The notes under the pieces: model-generated
The model's database searches: none
The model's input: only the letters and a program-made list of their open reading frames with translations
Told to the model about the DNA's origin: nothing
Shown here: positions 55,521-64,000 of the stretch, in pieces
Position numbering within the stretch: position 1 is the first letter of the stretch
Layout of the letters: each line of letters starts with the position of its first letter
Translations under genes and position numbers: made by a program
NCBI RefSeq assembly: GCF_047948215.1
Contig: NC_134458.1
Span: forward strand, 146,700,536-146,764,535
Direction of reading: 5' to 3'
Length of the DNA: 64,000 nt
DNA from: Lycorma delicatula
Lineage: Eukaryota > Arthropoda > Insecta > Hemiptera > Fulgoridae

Positions 55521-55535
55521 GTGTGTGTGTGTGTA

Positions 55536-55596
<61 letters not shown>
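55521..55596. repeat. (GT)n-(TA)n compound microsatellite
   Basis: About seven GT units, then some 30 TA units with one interruption. The longest simple repeat in the window. Confidence 0.96.
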
Positions 55597-55599
<3 letters not shown>

Positions 55600-56435
55600 G
55601 CTATTATTCTACTAAGGTAAAGAAATAAAACCAGCTAGTTTTAGATAGGCAGTTAAATTACAGATTAAAAACAGTAGACAGCTTATGGCATCTGGGCGTG
55701 GAATTAGTGAAATTATTTTTTCCAATTATTGAAAATTTCGGCGCGTAGTAGGTATTTTTTTTTATTCCATTTAATATTTAATAAGCTAATATTAACATGT
55801 TTTGTGTAATGTCCTTCATAAGAACAGTTAATCTGTAAATACGGGCATCTGTCATAGTTAACTACTATATATAACTGGCTGAACACGGTACTAATATATT
55901 TTTAACAAAGAGCATTTCATTGAATTAAAAAAAAAAACGAAAATTTTAATTTTTACTTACAATTTCAAATGCTTTTTTATGTCTTATTTCTTCTTTAATT
56001 TTCTTTCCTAAATCACCAGGTAAAAGGGAAAACTATAAAAAAATTTCTTGATTGAATAGAAGTAAGCTTTGATTTAATTATCCCTGAAGAATTTCTTAAA
56101 ATTGCGATCGGGTTTTATTTTCATCCTTTTAAATGTTTTAGTAAAATTCCAACCGTATAAAAGAAAAGAAAATTTCACAGTTTTCTGCCAGCTATGGTAG
56201 GGATTTGTAGCGCCGTTCAAAATTTACTTTAAAAAAATTGTTTAAAGGAAATTTTATTTAAGTTTTCTTTAACATTTATTAACAATTAAAACAACAAAGT
56301 AAACACATTTGCACAACTGCTAATTTTTTTGCTTGGTTTTTACACTACTTCACTTTTATGTTTACAAAATGATTTTAACAAAATCTTCCAGTATTAGGTT
56401 AGCGTCAGCAGCAGTAAATAAAATAAATAATAATA
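55597..56435. other. AT-rich anonymous DNA
   Basis: Nothing recognisable. Confidence 0.4.
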
Positions 56436-56520
56436 GCCGGTAGGTGGGAAGGCCCATTAGAGTAGAACAGACACTCCCCTGGGTGGCGCAATACCAACCA
56501 GTCGGACCGGCCCAGGGGAG
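56436..56520. other. GC-rich hairpin island
   Basis: A sharply bounded GC island between (AAAT)-rich flanks. CTCCCCTGGG (56474-56483) and CCCAGGGGAG (56511-56520) form a perfect 10-bp stem with a 27-nt loop. GCCGGT (56436-56441) and ACCGGC (56506-56511) form an alternative 6-bp closure of a 76-nt unit. I see no anticodon arm or T-loop consensus. It could be a small structured repeat or an RNA-derived remnant. I do not recognise it. Confidence 0.55.
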
Positions 56521-56900
56521 TAGAGTTCAAAAAAATAAAAAATAAATAAAATAAACCCAACTTCAGCTTAAACAACTTAATAGTATATATTTTATGTTAA
56601 TATTAATGCTTAATTTAATAAAATTAAAAACGCTACACGCTAAGCGTGTTTCAATGATCTCAAGGATGCAGTCTACCAGTGGAGACGAATAGAAGTTTTA
56701 TTTACATCGGTTCTAAACAAAAAAGAAATATACTATCTGTGATTTCAAATTGATTTAGTCTTAGGGTACGGCTAAACGTATGTTAATTATCGAAAGATTT
56801 TCTGTGTTAATTAATATGTAATTTTATCCAGTTTTAATGGGTTTGATAACCTGTTTATTTCTATTTCTATGTAGACTTCATACTTGACCGTATTTCTTTT
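56521..56900. other. AT-rich anonymous DNA
   Basis: Nothing recognisable. Confidence 0.4.
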
Positions 56901-57120
56901 TCTGTTTAGCCTCCGAAACCACCGTAAAGTATTACTTCAGGGAATGAATGAGTATGATATGTATGAATGTAAATGAAGTGTAGGCTTGTACAGTTTTAGG
57001 TCGACCGTTCCTGAGTTGTGTGGTTAATTGAAACTCAACCACCAAAGAACACCGGTATCCACGATCTAGTATTCAACTCCGTATAAAAGTAACTGCCTTT
57101 ACTAGGATTTGAACCTTAAA
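56901..57120 (-). repeat. SINE family A, truncated at box B
   Basis: TCTGTTTAGCCTCCGAAACC (tail type 1) to ACTAGGATTTGAACCTTA (box B, reverse complement). The tRNA-like head beyond box B is missing, that is, the copy is 5'-truncated. Confidence 0.82.
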
Positions 57121-57769
57121 ACACAACCTTTATTTCATTTCAATGCAGATTCAGTCTCAGGTCTTAAGTTTTATTTATTTTAAGCAGCCATTGAAAATAA
57201 AATAAAAACAATGACTTTGTTATTTGTTATACTACGTCGCCTAACACGAAAAGAGACTGATGGAATTATCTATTTATTAATGATTAGAAAAGTTGAGAAA
57301 TATACATGAGGAATTCTGTGTTATCCACTATTTTTTTTTAGTGTCATTATATTCATTAGTAGTATCCTTTAGATAATACTAATGAAGTAGGATCTAAAGG
57401 AAACTATCCTTTAGATACTGAAGTATCCTTTTTCTGTAATGAGCGAGAAATTTACAAGCACTGTACACAACGTTAAGAAACCCACCTGAAGTTAGTACTT
57501 CGATGTATTCCTCTTCTTTGTGACTTTTAATATTATAATGCGTATATTTCATACTTATTTATCACAACAAATAACTATTTTTGAAGTAGATGCCCTCCAG
57601 CAAAAATTAAACAAAAAAAAAATCTGTGAACTGTATATTACAAATCCTACTTTAAACAATCCAAAATTGGTAGTAGACGTTTTACTACAATAAAATGATA
57701 TCTACAAAAATATAATACAACAATAAAATGCGACATACAAAAATATGATAGAATTCGTAATAGATGCTT

Positions 57770-57771
<2 letters not shown>
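57121..57771. other. AT-rich DNA with a local triplicated motif
   Basis: TATCCTTTAGATA-like words occur three times within 57360-57430 in direct and near-inverted arrangement. No gene seen. Confidence 0.45.

Positions 57772-57817
<46 letters not shown>
57772..57817. repeat. (TA)n microsatellite
   Basis: About 22 TA units. Confidence 0.96.
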
Positions 57818-57820
<3 letters not shown>

Positions 57821-58117
57821 CACGAAGTCTATATACCTTAGTGAAGTCAAGATGAGGTATGATCGTGAGAGCTCTCTTTATATGGTCTTGAGATCCTATT
57901 TTATATGTGGGAATCCAGTTTAGCCGCCTAGCGGTCGGTTGAAATACTAACTTTTCGTAACTTTATGTTTAATTTGTGTTGGCTGGCTTCTATTTCAAAA
58001 ATAGTTATTTGTTGTAAATACTTTTACTTTAATTATTTGTAACTGTTTAGTACTATTATTTTTTGAAGTCTGTAATTTATTTTATTTTTATTTTAAAACT
58101 TTTAGTGGTATCTAGTA

Positions 58118-58120
<3 letters not shown>

Positions 58121-58154
<34 letters not shown>
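58121..58154. repeat. (TA)n microsatellite
   Basis: About 17 AT units. Confidence 0.96.
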
Positions 58155-58156
<2 letters not shown>

Positions 58157-58272
58157 TTTTCTTGAAAGGATTGTCTTCAAGTTGATTTAAGATGTTTTCC
58201 CCACATAACGGTCCCTTATACACGTACAATAACCATTTAATACCAATCATGCACATACTACACTTGTTTGCC

Positions 58273-58430
58273 GGCCTTCGTGGCGCGAGTGGTAGCGTCT
58301 CGGCCTTTCACCCGGAGGTCCTAGGTTCGAAACCCGATCAGGCATGGCATTTTTCACACATGCTACAAAGCATTCATCTCATCCTCTGCGGAAAAAATTC
58401 TTCACTGCGGACCCGGAGGTTAAAAAAAAA
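58273..58430 (+). repeat. tRNA-derived SINE, family D, copy 2
   Basis: GGCCTTCGTGGCGCGAGTGG then TAGCGTCTCGGCC (box A) and GGAGGTCCTAGGTTCGAAAC (box B) give a well-preserved tRNA-like head of about 75 nt, followed by GGCATGGCATTTTTCACACA. It shares the head and the GGCATTTTTCA body start with 15524-15745. The anticodon arm does not pair well and a SINE body follows, so it is not a tRNA gene. The 148-aa ORF at 58192-58638 runs across it and is not a gene. Confidence 0.8.
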
Positions 58431-59280
58431 CTACACTTGTTTGGCCTGTCAGGGCCAAATTTTTCGTTTTCGGGTAACGGGCAAGGTACAAGAAATAAAA
58501 TTGCGCGGCCTGAATTGCTCATATTACTTGGTAGACACAAGTTCCAGTTTTTTTTTAAATATTAAGAGTACATTGCTATACGGAAAACTTAAGTTTTGTG
58601 GGCGGGTAATATATTCCGACCGAGAATTATTTTGTTGACCATTCCTCCAATATCATTACAAATCAGACTTTTATTTAACGTGTTCTTAAAATCAGGTTGT
58701 GACAAGCACCATCTCAATAAGTTACTAGTAAATCGGCAAGAGAAAATTGAGTTATTCTTGTTGGAAAAAATTCAGTACTATAAGCAGTGTATTATTTATT
58801 CGAATACATCATTTTTGCTCGCGACGGACGATAGACTCCTCCGACCGGCGTCAACCAATCCCGCCGGCGGATAACCTGATACGAGTAATTGGTAAATACT
58901 ACATTCTTAGACTGTTTATCAACTGCGTGGAATGCTACGTCTGACGTCATCTTCCGTTTTCCGCAGCGGTACATAATCCGTCGCTTGGAAAACATACTTT
59001 AAATATTCATATTCCATTCAAAAAAGCATTCCTTTGATTTTCCAAGCAGAAGTTATTACAATATATTTTAATTGTGAAATTTGTAATTAATTTTTGATGC
59101 TTTATTTGTTTATTCTATATTTAGTGATTGATAACAATATTCAGAAATGTTTACATATTATACAGTGATGAATCGTGTGTATAATTTATATAATTAATTG
59201 TCTAGATCTAAAATGAAAATAAGCGCCAAAATTTATGAACAGTAAATTTTATTTATAATAAAGCTTTAAAGTTAGCGTTG
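58431..59280. other. mixed non-coding DNA
   Basis: The left part may include the remaining body of the family-D SINE. About 58820-58880 is GC-richer (CCTCCGACCGGCGTCAACC, CCCGCCGGCGGATAACC) without a recognisable family. Confidence 0.4.
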
Positions 59281-59282
59281 TA

Positions 59283-60070
59283 GTACAGTCAATTTGTATT
59301 TTATTTGAAAATCCTTACCTACCGATTGATCTTTTGTCCATGCGTTAGGGGTGATGAGGGAAGCTTAACTCCAGATTTTTAACATCCCCTCCCATAGATT
59401 TTTGAAAACTCAAAAAGTTTTTGAAATGCGTTTTTCTCTGAATCTATGTATTTTAGAGAAAAGTTTTACAAACAAAAAATGTAGAGGACATTCTCCTCTA
59501 CAATTAATGTCTTTGAAGTTATGCCGTACAGTTTGAAACTGAAATACTAGGTGGCGCTGAAGTTGTAAAAGACGTTGTAAACGACTAGACCGGTTTCGAA
59601 CACGTGCCCAATTCACAACATTTTCACACTTTCACAAGCTACAGCTCCAAAACGATAAGTCGTACAAGAAAATTGTTTAAACAAAAGTTGCCTGTTTTTT
59701 TTTTAGATTAACAACTTTTCCAAATGCAATACAGACGAAAAACAATTTTTTCCGATGAAAAAACCGAAAAAACACGTTTTTTACAACTTCAGCGCCACCT
59801 AATATTTCAATTTCAAATTATACGGCATAACTTCAAAGACATTAATTATAGAGGAGAATGTCCTCTACATTTTTTGTTTGAAAAACTTTTCTCTAAAATG
59901 CATAGATTCAGAGAAAAACGCATTTCAAAAAATTTTTTGTTTTTCAAAAATCTATGGGAGGGGGAGATGTTAAAAATCTGGAGTTAAGCTTCCCTCATCA
60001 CCCCTAACATATGGAAAAAACATCAATCGGTAGGTAAGGATTTTCAAATAAAAATACAAATTGACTGTAC
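59283..60070. mobile_element. 788-bp near-palindromic MITE with about 310-bp inverted arms and TA target
   Basis: The left arm from 59283 (GTACAGTCAATTTGTATTTT, AATCCTTACCTACCGATTGA, GGGTGATGAGGGAAGCTTAA, GTAGAGGACATTCTCCTCTA, TAGGTGGCGCTGAAGTTGTA, to about 59590) is repeated as its reverse complement from 60070 back to about 59770. A central spacer of about 180 bp remains. TA flanks both ends (59281-59282, 60071-60072), as for Tc1/mariner-type elements. Arm identity looks high, with a few substitutions. The short ORFs at 59410-59616 and 59724-59987 are translations of the same arm and match no protein I know. A transcript would form a very long hairpin. Confidence 0.88.
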
Positions 60071-60318
60071 TATTGTTTTATCTTGCTGGATATTCAATAT
60101 GCTTGTATACGGAGTGTCCCATAGGTTTCCATGCGTAGAAAAATAAACATTTTTTTCTATATGAAGGTCATTTTGTATCAAAAAAAGATACAGAAGGTAT
60201 AAATCATCTCAAGGAATGTATCACCAACGCAATTACAAGCATATTGGAGTATGCATACAACGGCTGTGCTTATCACGGCTGGATTATGCTTGTAATGGCG
60301 TTGTGATATGTCCTTTTG

Positions 60319-60981
60319 ACGTCCTTGTACGAAGTAAAGGAAGTACTGTAATCGCTATAAATTTCGCGAATTTCGGTTTTCAGATTTCAACGGAAATATC
60401 CATTTTGACCAACCCTGAATCCATTTTGACTAGTTTCGACGTGACGTCTGTACGTACGTACCTCGCATAACTCAAAAACGATTTGCTGTAGGATGTTGGC
60501 ATTTTGGATTTAGGACTGTTGTAATATCTAGTTGTGCACCTTCCCTTTTGATTGCAATCGACTTGACCAAAAATTTCCTAAAAAGGCCGAAATCCAAAAG
60601 ATTTGGATTTTGAACTAACTACAGTAACAAGCCCTCATTGAGATCTTTCCAGCAATATATCATAAGTAGTACATATTTTCATTGGTTTGAGAGTTGTAGC
60701 CAAATAAAGTTTTAATTAATGAAATATTTTTATCTTACAAGGGTAAGGCACATAGGTTCGAATTCGACTTCATTTCCATTTTTTTAACTTAAATATATTG
60801 ATTTATTAATAATTATAACCTGGGATTGTAAAAAAACTTACAATAAATAATAACAATATAACAAAAAAAATAAATAAATGAAAAAATCAGAAGTTATAGA
60901 AATAAAATTTTATGTACTTGTAAAAAAAATGTGTATACGTAATTTAATAGGCGTGCAAGGAAGTCATGTGGTGTCCACATC
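60319..60981 (+). repeat. dispersed repeat family B, copy 3
   Basis: ACGTCCTTGTACGAAGTAAA then GGAAGTACTGTAATCGC starts it. CCATTTTGACCAACCCTGAA, CTAGTTTCGACGTGACGTCT, CTTTTGATTGCAATCGAC, CAAGCCCTCATTGAGATC and GGCACATAGGTTCGAATTCG follow. GGCGTGCAAGGAAGTCATGT and GGTGTCCACATCAG end it. Same orientation as the other two copies. It lies inside the family E element. Confidence 0.8.
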
Positions 60982-61001
60982 AGATTTTTTTTTAATGTGT
61001 A

Positions 61002-61306
61002 CGTTTCACTCTGTTCAACTAGTGAAGCAACCCCCTCCCCCAAGGACCAATCAGTGGAGGATGATATATCTATGACTTGTGTGAAGTGTAGTCTCCTACA
61101 GACTCGGGTCAACCGTTCCTGAGATATTTGGTTAATTGAACCCAACCACCAAAGTATACTAATATCCGTGATCTAGTATTCAAATCCAAATAAAAGCCAA
61201 CTTACTGTAATTAGGATTTAAACCTGTGAACTCTCGACCTCAAAATCAGCTGTTAAACAACTGATTTATGACAATGAGTTAACCACTACACTGGCCCGCT
61301 GAACCC
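61002..61306 (-). repeat. SINE family A, tail type 2, nested in the family E element
   Basis: The left end TCACTCTGTTCAACTAGTGA, CCCCCTCCCCCAAGGACCAA is tail type 2 (reverse complement). The body has GGTTAATTGAACCCAACCAC and ATCTAGTATTCAAATCC, and the head is TTAACCACTACACTGGCCCG at the right. It follows family B copy 3 by about 20 bp. Confidence 0.8.
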
Positions 61307-61420
61307 ATTCCTTGAAATGAGATGGTTTATTTATGTTTTGGGTCTTTTTCTGATACACCATGGCCTTCATTAAAAAAAAAAAAAATATTATTTTTCCTTT
61401 GTATGGAAACTTATGGGACA

Positions 61421-62189
61421 TTCTATGTATTTATTCATCATAAAATATCTTAAAATACCTTTGATAAAAATATGAAAAAAGAGATGTTCCAATTTAAAAG
61501 TGGTACACTAGATGTATCATTAAAAGAATTTACCTGTTAATAATGCCTTTTAGACCATTGTTCTCCAGTAATGGAGATATATATCCATACATACATTCTA
61601 TGTATATATTTTTTTTAGTACTGTCATATATGAATAGTATTATTTTTTAAGTATGAAATTTCATGGGTGTTTTAGTGACGTACACTTTTAATGGCTGTAT
61701 TAAGAAGTATACTTCATATTTCTCATACATACTATACAACATTCATATTTCGTATTATATAATGTATCTTTAAATTAATTTTATAAAAACAGTATTCAAG
61801 GATAGACAAAATAATAGTTGTATTATCTCAAATTATAATTACTGTCATTGGGTGTACGTGCCACATTTTATTAACATTTTTAACAAAAGAATTTTGTATA
61901 TTATATGTTTATTATTGTTATCTATTTTAAATGCATATTAAAATGATAACACTAATTGTCATTCATTGTTAAAAAAATAACAAAAAAACAACTGAGTTTT
62001 CTTGCAAATATAATTATATATTTTTTTTTACGTTTTAATAAAGTATATCCTGAGCATGTAGATCAAATTTTTAGTGAGCAGTCTAATAAATTTTTTTCCT
62101 GTTTTCTCATATTATTTTTTTGATTCATTTTAACAATTTTAGCCATGTTCTAGTTATTTATCAAGCTATTTGAACAAATGAGGTATCAT
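61421..62189. other. AT-rich anonymous DNA
   Basis: Nothing recognisable. Confidence 0.4.
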
Positions 62190-62520
62190 ATTGTTGGCAA
62201 TAAAAGGCTTAACATTTTATCTAAATATAACATAAATCAGTAAAATTAATATTTATGGAGCTATTATTGATGTTTAAAGAATGGTAATGACTCCCATTTT
62301 GAAATTTTCAAAGTTATTTATTTTGTAGAAGATGTTTGTTACTTGTATACAAAATTTCATAATCCATTCTTAAAATATAAATTTTTATTGAAAAAAACAA
62401 AATGGCAGACAAGAGAGGATGAAACAAGATAGTGTATTTGTCCACTTTTTATTTACTTTAATTTCCTGAATCCAATCCCTTAAATTTGGCTAATCTCCTA
62501 GGAAATGCTGTATTATCTTA
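62190..62520. repeat. foldback element F, partial copy 2 (right part)
   Basis: TTGTTGGCAATAAAAGGCTT then AACATTTTATCTAAATATAA, ATGGAGCTATTATTGATG, TCCCATTTTGAAATTTTCAA, TTATTTTGTAGAAGATG, TACTTGTATACAAAATTTCA and AAAATGGCAGACAAGAGAGG match 9478-9790 in order and orientation. The left arm is absent or unrecognisable. Confidence 0.6.
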
Positions 62521-64000
62521 TACCTACAAAGCATGTAACAAATCTATTCTGTTTATTCTTTATCCTTTGAAAATCTTTTTTAAACTATACTCACCAAGAA
62601 ATTTAAAAAAAGTATCATGAAGAGGTCAGAGTTCTTTAAAATTTTTGAGTTGTTGAAAATTTTATTTGAGTTTTAATTTTTATTTTCCTTTGATGATTTT
62701 TTATTTTATTTTCATTGTTGCATCCATAGCGAATTAGTGTCTTGATGTTTATAGGTGTATATATGTATAAAGCATTTTAAATCCATACCTTAAATCTTAA
62801 TCAGTATTGAAATTAATTTATTTTGCAAAATACTGTTCCACCTAAATTACATTTTGTATAAACATAAAAAATGTGTTTCTTTAATCTGTAAGCAAGTATA
62901 ACTGAATGTAATTGTTATAGTTGAATGAAGTATTTAAACGTAGTTTTGTCCTTTACATAGTCATTGTAATTCATTTTCTTTTGTAATAATTATCTTCTGT
63001 ACATTCCCGAGGGGGGAAAAAGCATGCTCTTTAAGTTCTGATGAAACTTAGTCAAAGTTTAAATGAAGGTTACTATAAACTCTTTCATTAAGTTTTGTAA
63101 TAATCACAGATTCCTTTCTTAAGAGAAAGATAGAATGGTTGACTGACTGTTGGACAGATAGGCAAATTCATTATTATGTTAAAGATATTGGTAAAGTATT
63201 AATTTCTAATCCCGATCACATATTAAGGATGTTTTGTTATTTTTACTATACGTGTGTGGAAATGAGGTTGTATATTTAACAGTCTAGGTTATTTATATAT
63301 AATTGTTTCACTCTCATACCACAATGAAATCAAATTTACTTGAAATAATTTCACACAGTGATTGTTACTTACATGACAGATTCAGTGTTTGGTGATTTGA
63401 ATATCATAATTGTTAATTATAGACATTTTTTTTAAATTGAAAATATGTTAAAAAATTATATATTAAATTAAGACTAGATTTTTAAAAACTAATTCATTAA
63501 TAGGTGTTAAAGAAATAAAAGAGGATATAAAAAATATAATTTATGTAGGATTCTTTATTATCAACCTGATATTAAACATAATTCATGTGCAAAAAATGGT
63601 GTAACCAGTTCCAAGAATAATTAACATCCCAATTCAAATTTATTAGGAAAATTGGAAAATGAAATGTTCTCTTCTTTGTGGTGATTACATTGTTTTATAT
63701 CAGCATAGTAACCTTCACTCTGTTCACCACTATGACTTAACTGTTTTATAAATATATCATTATCCTTAGAAGGAACAATTTTGACTAGTGTAATTTGTAC
63801 TTAAGATGATATATCTATTTGCAGATTTAATAAAGATTTTGGACAGATAGTGAAAAGCAACAAATTAATGAATCCTTTCTGTAGTACAATGTCGTGACTC
63901 ATTAAGGGATACAAAATAATTATAAAGTAAAAAAAAATATATAAATTATTTATTATTTATTTATTTTTTTATAAACACCATTGTTGATTGATTCATATGC
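62521..64000. other. AT-rich anonymous DNA to the window end
   Basis: About 1.5 kb without a recognisable gene, repeat or RNA. Confidence 0.4.

Larger units (their letters stand above)
60115..61420. mobile_element. family E inverted-repeat element, copy 2, carrying two nested insertions
   Basis: The left end TGTCCCATAGGTTTCCATGC with GTAGAAAAATAAACATTTTT and GAAGGTCATT faces the right end AATGGCCTTCATTAAAAAAA then TATTTTTCCTTTGTATGGAA and ACTTATGGGACA (61420). The terminal repeats are about 60 bp. The internal sequence TGTATCAAAAAAAGATACAG and ATCATCTCAAGGAATG (60175-60220) has a counterpart CATTCCTTGAAATGAGATGG (61306-61325). Family B copy 3 and a SINE occupy most of the interior, which explains the 1.3 kb against about 0.2 kb for copy 1. 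Confidence 0.75.

Noticed and set aside
56436..56511. 76-nt unit with paired ends, tRNA-sized
   Set aside because: No T-loop consensus and no anticodon arm. Kept only as an unexplained hairpin island.
58273..58348. Possible tRNA gene with good A and B boxes
   Set aside because: The anticodon arm does not fold convincingly and a SINE body shared with 15524-15745 follows directly.
58192..58638. 148-aa plus-strand ORF
   Set aside because: Runs through a tRNA-derived SINE head and body. No protein family and no conservation with the other SINE copy.
59410..59987. Two similar short ORFs on opposite strands
   Set aside because: Both are translations of the same inverted arm of the palindromic element. 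The similarity comes from the DNA repeat, not from a gene pair.

Overview
This window reads as nuclear DNA from an arthropod, most likely an insect with a large, AT-rich, transposon-dense genome. The transposon types (Jockey and I-like LINEs, insect mariners, Tc1-like elements, tRNA-derived SINEs) point that way. A hemipteran such as a planthopper or lanternfly is my best guess, but that is an impression of the repeat types and not a demonstrated identity. I see no convincing host protein-coding exon, no rRNA gene, no functional tRNA gene and no CRISPR array. The window looks like intergenic or deep intronic DNA built almost wholly from transposable elements in different states of decay.

The only intact coding unit is a Jockey-type non-LTR retrotransposon on the minus strand (about 15.75-20.7 kb). 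It is much richer in GC than its surroundings. ORF1 (20222-18984) is a 412-aa nucleic-acid-binding protein with three zinc knuckles. ORF2 (18991-16286) is a 901-aa endonuclease plus reverse transcriptase with its catalytic motifs in place. The two ORFs overlap by 8 nt. With its 5' UTR, 3' UTR and A tail (a T run on the plus strand) the element appears full length, so it may be recently or currently active.

Region by region: 1-1.77 kb is a nest of a LINE 3' end, a broken mariner, and a second mariner inserted into the first. 2.2-14.2 kb is AT-rich DNA with a SINE, two copies of a roughly 700-bp repeat (family B), a foldback element, a 208-bp MITE and a decayed LINE. 15.5-24.1 kb holds a SINE, the Jockey element, an RTE-like LINE carrying a SINE, and a Tc1-like transposon carrying a SINE. 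26.7-31.3 kb holds an I-like LINE with RNase H, another SINE and several copies of an old repeat (family G). 31.3-48.3 kb is mostly anonymous AT-rich DNA with two SINE copies at 37 kb, a Tc1-like element (39.2-40.5 kb) and a nearly full-length dead mariner with terminal repeats (40.9-42.2 kb). 48.3-64 kb holds short inverted-repeat elements, SINEs, AT microsatellites, a 788-bp near-palindrome flanked by TA, and directly beside it a 1.3-kb inverted-repeat element that has swallowed both a family-B repeat and a SINE.

The elements interact by insertion, not by function. SINEs with visible target-site duplications sit inside a LINE and inside a transposase, mariner sits inside mariner, and MITE, family B and SINE are stacked. 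The relative ages of several families can therefore be read directly. I did not find a new multigene system. The best leads are the intact Jockey element, the nested insertions, the SINE family with two exchangeable 3' tails, and family B, which combines terminal inverted repeats with a tRNA-like box-B motif.
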